NCBI GenBank assembly: GCA_041394245.1
Contig: JAWKIR010000002.1
Span: 2,666,001-2,730,000 of the forward strand
Source: Acidimicrobiales bacterium
GTDB lineage: Bacteria; Actinomycetota; Acidimicrobiia; Acidimicrobiales; Aldehydirespiratoraceae
Length of the DNA: 64,000 nucleotides
Reading direction: 5' to 3'
Of this stretch, positions 33,607 to 41,882 are shown piece by piece; within the stretch, counting starts at the first letter, position 1, and each line of letters begins with the position of its first letter. Both the position numbers and the translations under genes were made by a program. Below the pieces are notes generated by a model, which was not told where the DNA came from, searched no databases, and was given only the letters and a program-made list of their open reading frames with translations.

Positions 33607-35357
33607 GGTTCTCGCGCTCCCGTTCGACGGTGGCGGTCGACCCGTCCGATCTGCGCAGGGCGCTACGGGCGTTCGCCCCCGCGCTCGGAGGGCAGCGGCT
33701 CCGCATCGCCACCACGATGCTGCTCGCGCTGGCGGTGAGCGGGCTCGAGATCCTCAAGCCGTGGCCCATCACCTGGGTGATCGACGCGTTGACCGTCCCC
33801 GCGTCCGCCACCGGCGCGGCGGTTGACCCGGGCCCGGTGTCCCTGGCCCCGATCGTCGCCTTCGCGGCCCTGGCGTTGGCGATACCGGCGTTGCTCGGAG
33901 TCGCCATGGAGCGCCTCGACCTGGGCGTTGCGCAGGTCAGCCGCAAGGCCACCGTGAGGATCCGCAGCGACGTGTTCGAACACATCCAACGGCTCGAGCT
34001 CTCCCAACACCAACAGCACTACAGCGGTGATCTCATCGTCCGCCTCATGGGCGACGTGAACATGATCCGGGACCTGCTCTTCCCCAGCTGGGTCAATGTC
34101 GTCTCCCGGGGCTCGGTCCTGATCGGCGGCTCGATCGTGTTCGCGATGGTCGACTGGCGCCTGTTCGCCGTCGCCCTGATCCCGCTCCCACTGCTGTGGG
34201 TGTCGCTGGAGCGGACCTCGTCGGCGGTCAAGTCGGCCGCCGGCAAGTCCCGCCGCAAGGAAGGTGCAATCGCATCCACCGCGGCGGAGTCGATCCGTCA
34301 GGTCGGGCTCATCAAGGCGTTCGCAGCCGAGGGACGTACCTCCGACGCCTTCCGGAGCAATGCCCGCAGCGCAGAGCGGGCCACGATGGCTGCGGCCCGG
34401 CACTCGGCCCGCATGGTGCGGCTCACCGAGATCCTGACCGGCGGCGGCGTCGCCCTGGTCCTGGTCATGGGCGCGACCCGCGTCCGGGCCGGGCTGCTCA
34501 CGCCCGGCGAGCTGGTCCTGGCGCTCTCGTACACCTCGATGATCTACAAGCCGATCCGCAAGCTGACCGGCGAGGGCGCACGGATCGCGAAGGCAACCGC
34601 GTGCGCGCTGCGGGTCCTCGACCTCCTCGAACAGCCGATCGAGGACTCGGTCACGGGCCAACCGGTGGCGACGCTCGACGGCGACATCGAGTTCATCAAT
34701 GTCGGCCACGCCTACCACGACGGCCGGGCCTCGTTGACCGACTTCAGCGCACACATCTCGGCCGGACTGCTCACGGCGATCATCGGCGAGAACGGGACCG
34801 GGAAGTCGACGCTGTTGTCGTTGCTACTCCGTCTTCACCGGCCGACCGCGGGCGAGATCCGCATCGGGGGTACCCCGGTCGAGGAACTGCAGCTCGGCGG
34901 CTATCGCGAACAGATCGCGTACGTTCCCCAGGAGCTCGCCCTCTTCGGTGGCACCATCCGCGACAACATCGCGTTCGGTCAGCCGTCGGCCACGGACGAG
35001 GCCATCCACGCCGCGGCCTCCGCCGCGCTGCTCACGCCGGTGCTCGAGCAACTGCCCGACGGCATCGACACGCTCCTCGACGAGGACGGTTCGTCCCTCT
35101 CCGGAGGGCAGGCCCGACGGGTGATGCTGGCTCGGGCCGCGGTGCGGGACGCGTCGATCCTCGTGCTCGACGAGCCGCTCACCGGCCTCGACCCCGACGC
35201 GCGCGACACCGTGGCCCGAGCCATCAAGAACATCGCGGCTGGTCGCACCACGCTCGTCATCCATCACGGCGACCTCGACGAACTCGATCCCGACGCCTGC
35301 CTCCGACTCAGCCACCGCCCGAGACCGCAGCCGCACCTCGAGGCCGTCTACCGATGA
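33603..35357 (+). CDS. ABC exporter, fused permease-ATPase half transporter
   Basis: 584 aa of the MsbA type. About six TM helices in residues 25-300 (MLLALAVSGLEILKPWPITWVIDAL, APIVAFAALALAIPALLGVAM, LIGGSIVFAMVDWRLFAVALIPLPLLWV and others). The nucleotide-binding domain shows Walker A IIGENGTGKSTLLSLL (about 396), Q-loop VPQELALF, signature LSGGQARRVMLARA (about 500), Walker B ILVLDEPLTGLD and H-switch VIHHGD. It presumably works as a homodimer, flipping or exporting the product of the three glycosyltransferases. Coupled on both sides. Confidence 0.93.
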   Translation: MRFSRSRSTVAVDPSDLRRALRAFAPALGGQRLRIATTMLLALAVSGLEILKPWPITWVIDALTVPASATGAAVDPGPVSLAPIVAFAALALAIPALLGVAMERLDLGVAQVSRKATVRIRSDVFEHIQRLELSQHQQHYSGDLIVRLMGDVNMIRDLLFPSWVNVVSRGSVLIGGSIVFAMVDWRLFAVALIPLPLLWVSLERTSSAVKSAAGKSRRKEGAIASTAAESIRQVGLIKAFAAEGRTSDAFRSNARSAERATMAAARHSARMVRLTEILTGGGVALVLVMGATRVRAGLLTPGELVLALSYTSMIYKPIRKLTGEGARIAKATACALRVLDLLEQPIEDSVTGQPVATLDGDIEFINVGHAYHDGRASLTDFSAHISAGLLTAIIGENGTGKSTLLSLLLRLHRPTAGEIRIGGTPVEELQLGGYREQIAYVPQELALFGGTIRDNIAFGQPSATDEAIHAAASAALLTPVLEQLPDGIDTLLDEDGSSLSGGQARRVMLARAAVRDASILVLDEPLTGLDPDARDTVARAIKNIAAGRTTLVIHHGDLDELDPDACLRLSHRPRPQPHLEAVYR

Positions 35358-36658
35358 CCACCACCACCTCTCCTCCAGTCGCGCCGCCGCGTCCGGGTTT
35401 ACCGCGACCGGTCACCGCACTCCTCGACACGACCGCCGCGACCCGAATCCTCTCCGATGCCGGCCTTGTCATCACCCGAGCCGAACCGCACTACCTGCGG
35501 CACAAGCCGGGCGAGACCACGATCGTCGGCTACCGATTCGCCACTCCCGATCTCGCCACGCCGGCGCTCGGCTACGCACACTGGTGCGCATCCGCGACCC
35601 GAGCCGGGGAGGTGCATGCCAAGGCACTGACGCTGCACCCTCGCCCGTCCGCTGTCGGCGTGTCGGTCGTGCGAGTCGATGACCACACCGTCTTCTACGG
35701 CTTTCCCAACGACGCCCGGCTGCGCCGACTCCGGTGGCTCACCACACCACGAAAGCTGAAGCGCGTCTTCGCGGCACTGGCACCTGCGGACGGCGAGATC
35801 TCGAAGGAGCGCTCGGTGAGCACCGTGCTCAAGTACAAGCCGGAACGGCGACTCGTGACCCGGGTCGACCTTGCCACCGCCGATGGTCCGGTCCAGTCGT
35901 TGCTCGTGCGCTACACAACGGGACGCGACGCCCCACGGCTGGCCGCCATCGCCGAGGCGCTGCGGGCCAACGGCGTGTCGACGCCGAGGCCGCGATTACA
36001 GCTCGACGACGGACGGGTCGGCGTCGACGACTTCATCGACGGCGTGGAGCTGCGGACATGGCTCGTCCACCGGGAATCCGTCGCCGACCAGCTGGCCGAG
36101 TCGCTCCACGGCTTCCACTCCACCGCCGTGCCGGCCCGCACGCCGGTCCGCACCGAGACCGACGACGGCACGAACGCCGTCAACGGGTTGTCGGCGCTGG
36201 CGCTCTGGGATCGCGACCTCGCGAGGATGGCGCAGGGCCTGTCGGAGGAGCTCGCTCGCCGGCGGCCCGCGTCGGTTGGACCGACCGGCCTGATCCACGG
36301 CGACCTCCACGACAAGAACATCCTGATCGACCACGGTCGGCCCTGGTTCATCGACCTCGAGCGAACCGCGGTCGGCTCGCCGGCCAGCGATCTCGGGCGG
36401 CTCCGCGCCCACGCGATCTCGCTCGACATCCGTCAGCCTGGCTGGTCGCCGGGCGCCGTCGCGCACGCCGAGGACGTCATCGCGGCCTACCGTTCCCGGT
36501 CGGGTCGCGTGTCGGCTTCGATCGACGATGCCTCCCTTGCGTGGCACTGCGCCGTCGCCCTCGTGGACCAGGCGCTCCTCGTCGTCCGCCACGTCGAAGC
36601 AGGGTGGCAGGCCAACGCGACCGCGCTTCTCGACGCCGCGACGGACGCGCTCCGATGA
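35354..36658 (+). CDS. APH-fold phosphotransferase
   Basis: 434 aa of the aminoglycoside phosphotransferase/choline kinase fold. The Brenner motif is LIHGDLHDKNILIDHGRPWFIDLERTAVGSP (catalytic Asp in HGD, about 317; metal Asp in IDLE). It has an N-terminal lobe with VSTVLKYKPERRLVTRVDL and VDDFIDGVELRTWL. Given its neighbours it more likely phosphorylates a sugar or lipid-linked glycan than a drug. Coupled to the exporter and to a second APH gene by ATGA overlaps. Confidence 0.85.
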   Translation: MTTTTSPPVAPPRPGLPRPVTALLDTTAATRILSDAGLVITRAEPHYLRHKPGETTIVGYRFATPDLATPALGYAHWCASATRAGEVHAKALTLHPRPSAVGVSVVRVDDHTVFYGFPNDARLRRLRWLTTPRKLKRVFAALAPADGEISKERSVSTVLKYKPERRLVTRVDLATADGPVQSLLVRYTTGRDAPRLAAIAEALRANGVSTPRPRLQLDDGRVGVDDFIDGVELRTWLVHRESVADQLAESLHGFHSTAVPARTPVRTETDDGTNAVNGLSALALWDRDLARMAQGLSEELARRRPASVGPTGLIHGDLHDKNILIDHGRPWFIDLERTAVGSPASDLGRLRAHAISLDIRQPGWSPGAVAHAEDVIAAYRSRSGRVSASIDDASLAWHCAVALVDQALLVVRHVEAGWQANATALLDAATDALR

Positions 36659-37644
36659 GCGGATGGTCGGCGGTGTGGCCGACGGCGTTCCCTCGGGCGA
36701 GCGGACCCTGGACACTTCGCGACGGGGACCGGTGGGGGACCCTCGATCCCGAGACGGGTCGGGCCGTCGAGGCCGACCCGGCCGCCGATGAGCGGCTCCC
36801 CGGACTGGACGCTGCGCTCCGGGTCGGGGACCTGCGCGGGTACCGGGCCGGCCGGCGGGCGGTCGTGGCCTCGCCTGCGAGCTTCGTCAAGGTGGTCAGG
36901 CCCAGCCGGGTCGACGCGTTGGTCAAACGGCACGACCTGCTGGGTGCAGGCCGCCGGTGCTTCTCGGTCCCGGCGGTGATCGCGGCGACCGCCGACGGCC
37001 GGGTCGAGTTGTCCGTCGCGGCCGGACGGTCGCTTCACCACGCGCTTCGCGCCGAGCCGGTGAGACCGCTCGACGACGTCGGTCCGCTGATCGCATCGCT
37101 CCACGACCTGCCTGCGCCGGATTGGCTGCCGAACAGGCCCCCCGACGACCCCGGCACTTGGATCGCGATCAGCCGCCGTTCTCCGACCCCGCACCTTGCG
37201 GCCATCGAACGGACGGCCCGGGCACTCCCGCCGATCGTCGCGACGGGCGAGACACTTGTCCACGGCGACCTCCACGACAAGAACATCTTCCTGGCCACGA
37301 AAGGCGCAGGCGATGCTCCGGGCCACGCGCTGATCGATCTCGACAGTCTCGGCCGCGGCGCCGCGGAGGACGACATCGCCAACCTCGCGGTGCATCTCGA
37401 GCTCCGGAACCTCCAGGGTCAGGCTGGGGTGGCGTTCGGCGCCCGTTCGCGGTCGTTGTACGAGAGCTACGAACGGCTGCGCCCGCTCGATGTGGAACGA
37501 CTCCGTGTCGTCGAGCAGCACACGTGGTTCCGTCTTGCCTGCATCTACCAGTACCGATGGGGGAGTCGTCACCTCGTACCCGAGCTCCTCCGTGCCGTCG
37601 GCTACTCCAGGGCGAGGACCCCGCGGTCATGGCGTCGCCGCTGA
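36655..37644 (+). CDS. second APH-fold phosphotransferase
   Basis: 329 aa. VHGDLHDKNIFLATKGAGDAPGHALIDLDSLGRGAAEDDIANLAVHLEL holds the catalytic HGDxHxxN (about 203-210) and the metal-binding IDLD. The N-lobe has SFVKVVRPSRVDALVKRHDLL (candidate ATP Lys). It is shorter than the preceding APH and clearly diverged from it. Tandem APH genes behind three glycosyltransferases and an exporter suggest two phosphorylation steps. Last gene of the operon; the HAD gene after it has its own promoter. Confidence 0.85.
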   Translation: MSGWSAVWPTAFPRASGPWTLRDGDRWGTLDPETGRAVEADPAADERLPGLDAALRVGDLRGYRAGRRAVVASPASFVKVVRPSRVDALVKRHDLLGAGRRCFSVPAVIAATADGRVELSVAAGRSLHHALRAEPVRPLDDVGPLIASLHDLPAPDWLPNRPPDDPGTWIAISRRSPTPHLAAIERTARALPPIVATGETLVHGDLHDKNIFLATKGAGDAPGHALIDLDSLGRGAAEDDIANLAVHLELRNLQGQAGVAFGARSRSLYESYERLRPLDVERLRVVEQHTWFRLACIYQYRWGSRHLVPELLRAVGYSRARTPRSWRRR

Positions 37645-37663
37645 TCGCGAACGCGTGCCGATG

Positions 37664-37669
37664 TACATT
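37664..37669 (+). promoter_or_regulatory. -10 of HAD phosphatase gene
   Basis: TACATT ends 6 nt before ATG 37676, so the transcript is probably leaderless. The same hexamer and spacing recur at 49984-49989. Confidence 0.45.
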
Positions 37670-37675
37670 CGGCCC

Positions 37676-38326
37676 ATGACGACGGCGGTACTCCTGGATC
37701 TCGACGGCACGATCACCGATCCGGCCCAGGGGATCTTCAACTCGGTCGTGCACGCGCTGGATCGGCTGGGCAAGGACCCGCTCGGCGCTCGCGAGCTTCG
37801 GTCGTTCATCGGTCCGCCGCTCCGGCAGTCGTTCGCCCGCGTCGGGGTATCCGAGGCCGAGATCCCGGCTGCGATCGCGGCCTACCGCGAGCACTTCGCC
37901 ACCGACGGCCTGTTCGAGAACGAGCTCTATCCCGGTATCGAGATCGTGTTGGGCCAGATCGCCGAAGGTACCGATGCGGTCGCAGTGGCGACGTCGAAGC
38001 CGACCGTGTTCGCCGCCCGAATCCTCGAGCACTTCGCGCTCGACGGATACTTCGATGCCATCGTGGGCGCAGAGCTCGACGGCCGGCGCTCGGCCAAAGC
38101 CGAGGTCATCAGCGAGGCGCTGCGACAGCTGGACGCGAACCCCGCCGATTGCGTCATGGTCGGTGACCGCGAGCACGATGTCATCGGCGCCGCCGCGCAC
38201 GGGATCCCGTGTGTCGGAGTCGCGTGGGGCTACGCCGAGCCGGGCGAACTGGCGGCGGCCGGTGCCCACTCGGTCATCGAGCACCTCTCGGATCTTCCCG
38301 CCGCGATCGTCAACGCTCGGTCGTAG
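37676..38326 (+). CDS. HAD-superfamily phosphatase (phosphoglycolate phosphatase-like)
   Basis: 216 aa. Motif I is LLDLDGTITDP (nucleophile Asp near residue 8), the cap domain lies at about 18-85, motif II is VAVATSKPT, Lys in RRSAKAEVI and motif IV is CVMVGDREHDVIGAAAHGIPCVGVAWGY. Class IA cap as in Gph/PpaX. Substrate not deducible. It lies 31 bp after the glycan operon and could be read through, although it has its own -10. Confidence 0.9.
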   Translation: MTTAVLLDLDGTITDPAQGIFNSVVHALDRLGKDPLGARELRSFIGPPLRQSFARVGVSEAEIPAAIAAYREHFATDGLFENELYPGIEIVLGQIAEGTDAVAVATSKPTVFAARILEHFALDGYFDAIVGAELDGRRSAKAEVISEALRQLDANPADCVMVGDREHDVIGAAAHGIPCVGVAWGYAEPGELAAAGAHSVIEHLSDLPAAIVNARS

Positions 38327-38358
38327 CGTTGTCGCCGGTCTGGTCGACGGCGTTCAGG

Positions 38359-40602
38359 TCATGCTCGCGCCGGTTCGAGTTCCATGAGTTGTGGCGTGAG
38401 GAGCGCGGGGAGCGCGGGACGACCGGTGAGGTAGCCCTGGATGTGGGTGATGCCGGAGGCGTGGAGTGAGATCAGCTGCTGTTCGGTCTCGACGCCCTCA
38501 CAGACCACCGGGGCGTCGAGGATGCTGGCGATGGAGACGATGGCTTGCATGATCGCGCAGGAGTCGGTCTCGTCGCCGCCTGCCTGTTCGCGCATGGCGG
38601 AGAGCGTGAGGAGCAAAGAGCGGTCGATCTTGATGATGTCGAACGGGACCGAGATGAGTTGACCGAGGTTGGAGTAGCCGGATCCGAAGTCGTCGATCGA
38701 GATCCTCAATCCGGCATCCCGGAGGCGCTGGATTCGCTGTTGCGCGACGCCGGTGTGGTCGAGGGCGGCCGATTCGGTGATCTCGGCGACGAGGCGGTTG
38801 GTGGGCACGTTCCAGCGGCGGGCAGTCTCGAGAACACCGGCAACGAAGGCCGGCTCGGCGAGTTGGCGGGCGGAGACGTTGAACGAGACCGTGATGTCGG
38901 GGTCGACACCGGCCTCGATCCAGGCGGCGAGCTGGCGGCAGACCTCGTCGAGGACCCACTTGCCGATGCCGCAGATCTCTCCGGTGACCTCGGCGATGGG
39001 GATGAACTCGTCCGGTCCGATGGCGCCGAGGTGAGGAGAGGTCCAGCGGAGCAGGGCTTCCAGACTGACGATCGTCTGGTCCTCGGCGGTGACGATGGGC
39101 TGATAGACGAGGCTGAACTCGCGGTCGTAGTCCGCCTCCCGAAGGGCTCGGGTGATCTGGTTGTGGCGCGTGGTCGTGGATTCGAGTTCGGCTTCGTAGA
39201 TCACGACCGTGTCGCCGCCCTGTCGCTTGGCCTCGTAGAGCGCGATGTCGGCTCGCCCGATCAGCGCCTCGGCGTGATCGCGGTCGTCGGTGAGCGCGAC
39301 GCCGATGCTGGTACGGACGTGTTCGAGGCGGGCCCCGATCTGGAACGGTTCGTCGAGCGTGTCGAGGAGATGCTGGGCAGCGAGCCGGGCCGCGGCTTCG
39401 CCGGCGATGGACGGCAGGATGATGGCGAACTCGTCGCCGCCCATGCGCAGGATGGTCTGACCGGGCTGGATCGCGTTGGTGAGGCGGGCCGCGACCTGGG
39501 TGAGCAGTGCATCGCCGACCGGGTGGCCGAGACTGTCGTTGATGGTCTTGAACCCGTCGATGTCGAGCGTCATCAGCGCCATCGGTTGTCCCGTGTGTTC
39601 CATGGCGCTTCGGGCATCGCCGAGGCGGGGCTGCAGCACGCGGCGGTTGGGAAGCCCCGTGAGTGCATCGGTGCTGGCCTGGTGTTCGAGCTTGAGCCGC
39701 AGACGTGTCTCGATGGTGATGTCGCGGACCGTGATCACCCGGCCCCTCACGAGTTCGTCGGTGATCAGGTCCGAGACCCGGAGATCGAACCATCCGGAGT
39801 CGCCGTCGCGCTTGGTGAGTTCGAACGGCGCAGCCTGGCCCGTGCCGGTCTGGTGGAGATGGTTCCGCAACGCGGACCGCTGATCGGCGGGGGCCAGGCC
39901 GATCAGGTCCTCGGCGCGTTCGGCGACGGGGTCGAGGAGCTGGGCGGCCGACGCCGACCGATAGTTGATCGTCCCGGACGGGCTGATGACGAACATCGTG
40001 TCGGGAGAGTCGTCCAACAGGGTCCGCAGACGTTGTCCTTCGCGACGTTCCGCTTCGGCGAGGATCGCGCCTGGGTCGACCGGAACCGCGCCCGCAGGGC
40101 GAGCCACCCTGCCGCCACGAGTGCCCCGATCGCGCCGAGAACCGCACCCGCCGCGGTTCGTTCCGCGTTCCGCGTTGTCGGCAGCGCGCCGGGTGGCCGC
40201 CGCGAGCAGGTCTCGGAGTTCATCGTGATCGTGCGGAGCAGGGTGCTCGCCGTCGGTGCCACCCAGCAGCATGAACCCGCAGCCACCGATCTCGGCGATC
40301 AGCTCCTCGGCCCGCTCGATCTGCCCGCGTTCCAACCCGTGCAGAGCCAAGCCGTGGTCGCCGGTGAGTACCGCCACCGAGTCAGAGATGAGGGACACGT
40401 CGGGCTCGCCACCCAATGTCATGATCGCGTCGGCATGGGCCACCGTGGTCGCCGCCATCTGCAGCTCCATGGCTGCGCCCACCGCTCGACGCTCCCGGAC
40501 GGCTTGTGCAGTGGAGACGGCTGCGGCGACAACCGCCGCCATGAGACAGAGGCTGATCCCGACACCCAGGAGCGGGGAGTAGCGATCCCTGATTGATCTC
40601 AC
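38359..40602 (-). CDS. GGDEF-EAL c-di-GMP enzyme with scrambled second TM segment
   Basis: 747 aa from GTG 40602. TM1 at about 11-33, an extracytoplasmic segment to about 145, PAS-like domain (LRTLLDDSPDTMFVISPSGTINYRSASAAQLL, about 195-300), GGDEF (TLDIDGFKTINDSLGHPVGD, RMGGDEFAIIL) and EAL (VSLEALLRW, FNVSARQL, ISIDDFGSGYSNLGQL, KIDRSLL, CEGVETEQQL). Both catalytic domains look intact. Residues about 148-172 read as hydrophilic Arg/Gly-rich sequence (GTNRGGCGSRRDRGTRGG). In another frame the same DNA encodes an ideal helix (TAAGAVLGAIGALVAAGWLAL). A 7-bp tandem duplication at 40161-40174 explains the shift in, and a second indel near 40070-40090 must shift back. Confidence 0.88.
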   Translation of the reverse strand: MRSIRDRYSPLLGVGISLCLMAAVVAAAVSTAQAVRERRAVGAAMELQMAATTVAHADAIMTLGGEPDVSLISDSVAVLTGDHGLALHGLERGQIERAEELIAEIGGCGFMLLGGTDGEHPAPHDHDELRDLLAAATRRAADNAERGTNRGGCGSRRDRGTRGGRVARPAGAVPVDPGAILAEAERREGQRLRTLLDDSPDTMFVISPSGTINYRSASAAQLLDPVAERAEDLIGLAPADQRSALRNHLHQTGTGQAAPFELTKRDGDSGWFDLRVSDLITDELVRGRVITVRDITIETRLRLKLEHQASTDALTGLPNRRVLQPRLGDARSAMEHTGQPMALMTLDIDGFKTINDSLGHPVGDALLTQVAARLTNAIQPGQTILRMGGDEFAIILPSIAGEAAARLAAQHLLDTLDEPFQIGARLEHVRTSIGVALTDDRDHAEALIGRADIALYEAKRQGGDTVVIYEAELESTTTRHNQITRALREADYDREFSLVYQPIVTAEDQTIVSLEALLRWTSPHLGAIGPDEFIPIAEVTGEICGIGKWVLDEVCRQLAAWIEAGVDPDITVSFNVSARQLAEPAFVAGVLETARRWNVPTNRLVAEITESAALDHTGVAQQRIQRLRDAGLRISIDDFGSGYSNLGQLISVPFDIIKIDRSLLLTLSAMREQAGGDETDSCAIMQAIVSIASILDAPVVCEGVETEQQLISLHASGITHIQGYLTGRPALPALLTPQLMELEPARA
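40161..40174. repeat. 7-bp tandem duplication TTCCGCG x2
   Basis: TTCCGCG occurs twice head to tail (40161-40167, 40168-40174) inside the minus-strand GGDEF-EAL gene. Removing one copy would change ADNAERGTNRG into ADNAERTAAGAVLG, restoring a transmembrane helix. Confidence 0.7.
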
Positions 40603-40674
40603 GGCCAGAACGGGCCATTGTCCCCATCCGTGCCGGCCCGAAGGTCATTCCCGAGCGATCCGGGACGACGCGGC

Positions 40675-41310
40675 TCAGCTGCGTGGGTCGGGTGGCGCGT
40701 GTTCCAGGACGCATTCGAGGTAGCGACGCAGATGGCCGATCGCTTCGATCGCGACGGCAGGATCGTCCGCCGCCTTCGACAGCACGAAGGCGCCCTGGAG
40801 CACGGTTTGCGTGTGGCGGGCCAGGCTTGCAGCGGTGATGCCGGCGGCTGCAGCGTTGCGCGGGAGCGCCGCGGCGAGGTCGGCTTCGAGGGTCTCGGCG
40901 TGGCCGAAGATGCTCGCCGCGCAGGCGTCGCGCACGGCCGGGCTCGTCTCGAAGACCTCCTGGGCCATGGTGCCCACCAGGCATGTGTACTCGGCCGGAT
41001 CGCCCGAGATCAGCCCGGCCCGAAACGACAGATAGCCGAAGACGCGGTCGGCCGGATGGTCGTGGTCGTGGTACGGCGCGGCAGCGAACAGCGCGCCGGT
41101 CGTCGTCGTCCAGTGCTCGGCGGCCGCGACCGCGAGCGCTTCCTTGGACGCGAAGTGGTGGAAGAAGGCGCCCTTGGTCACGCCGGCCGCCGCGCAGAGA
41201 TCGTCGACGGTCGTGGCGTGCAGCCCCTGTGCCCTGATGACGTCAACCGCAGCGTCGAGCAGCGCGGCCTTCGCTTCGCCGTACCCCAGCCGCCGGGCGG
41301 CAGCCGTCAC
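40675..41310 (-). CDS. TetR-family transcriptional regulator
   Basis: 211 aa. HTH AKAALLDAAVDVIRAQGLHATTVDDLCAAAGVTKGAFFHHFASKEALAVAAAEHW (about 13-65). The C-terminal core (CLVGTMAQEVFETSPAVRDAC) resembles the TetR_C group around AcuR/NemR-like regulators. It starts inside the stop of the VOC gene (41307), so both share the promoter at 41781-41801 and autorepression is likely. Confidence 0.92.
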   Translation of the reverse strand: MTAAARRLGYGEAKAALLDAAVDVIRAQGLHATTVDDLCAAAGVTKGAFFHHFASKEALAVAAAEHWTTTTGALFAAAPYHDHDHPADRVFGYLSFRAGLISGDPAEYTCLVGTMAQEVFETSPAVRDACAASIFGHAETLEADLAAALPRNAAAAGITAASLARHTQTVLQGAFVLSKAADDPAVAIEAIGHLRRYLECVLEHAPPDPRS

Positions 41311-41774
41311 GCGGATGTCCCGTCGGCAGCCGCCCGCATCGCAGCCACGTCGAGTTTGCGCATCTGCAGCATTGCCTCCATCGCCCGGGCTGCTCGTTCG
41401 GGGTCGGGGTCACCGAGGATCTCGCCGAGTTCGTCGGGAACGATCTGCCACGACAGTCCGAAGCGGTCCTTCAGCCACCCGCACATGCTTTCCTCGCCGC
41501 CCTCGGTCAGCGCATCCCAGTAGTGGTCGACCTCGGCCTGGCCGCCGCACGGAACCACCAGCGACACCGCCTCGGTGAACGGGAACTGAGGGCCGCCGTT
41601 GAGCGCCTGGAACGGGCGACCCAGGAGCGTGAAGTGGATCATGAGCGGCGCGCCGTCGGGGCCGGGGCTCACGTTGTCGATCCGCGAATCTGCGAACAGT
41701 GAGACGTAGAACTCGGCGGCTTCGAGACCGTTGCCGTCGAACCAGAGACATGTCGAGATCTGGGTGGGTGCCAT
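41307..41774 (-). CDS. VOC-superfamily PhnB-like protein
   Basis: 155 aa. ISTCLWFDGNGLEAAEFYVSLFADSRIDNVS, then LMIHFTLLGRPFQALNGGPQFPFTEAVSLVVPCGGQAEVDHYWDALTEGGEESMCGWLKDRFGLSWQIVP. This is the family often labelled 3-demethylubiquinone-9 3-methyltransferase domain, which is a glyoxalase fold and not a methyltransferase. Start ATG 41774 is chosen because -10 TATGGT lies 6 nt upstream. Coupled to TetR. Confidence 0.88.
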   Translation of the reverse strand: MAPTQISTCLWFDGNGLEAAEFYVSLFADSRIDNVSPGPDGAPLMIHFTLLGRPFQALNGGPQFPFTEAVSLVVPCGGQAEVDHYWDALTEGGEESMCGWLKDRFGLSWQIVPDELGEILGDPDPERAARAMEAMLQMRKLDVAAMRAAADGTSA

Positions 41775-41780
41775 CTCGAT

Positions 41781-41801
41781 ACCATACCAACCAGTCGGTA
41801 T
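41781..41801 (-). promoter_or_regulatory. VOC/TetR promoter and operator
   Basis: On the minus strand TATGGT (41786-41781) stands 6 nt before the ATG at 41774. An imperfect 18-bp palindrome at 41784-41801 (ATACC..GGTAT, 14 of 18 positions symmetric) overlaps it, a typical TetR operator in sequence and length. Confidence 0.6.
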
Positions 41802-41882
41802 GTCTTCCTGTCCTGGGGCGGGGGCTCTGGGAGGGATGGTCGCAGTACTGGCCCACGAACCGCGACGACGGGCCGTGATCAC

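Noticed and set aside
35354..37644. The two APH proteins as antibiotic-resistance kinases
   Set aside because: They are embedded by 4-bp overlaps in a glycosyltransferase/exporter operon, and one APH would normally suffice for resistance.
38545..40596. A 683-codon open frame antisense to the GGDEF-EAL gene
   Set aside because: It is a GC-driven shadow with low-complexity Gly/Asp/Arg composition, while the opposite strand encodes clear GGDEF and EAL motifs.
41307..41774. Annotation as a ubiquinone methyltransferase
   Set aside because: The sequence is a VOC/PhnB-type fold without a SAM-binding motif; that name is a legacy family label.
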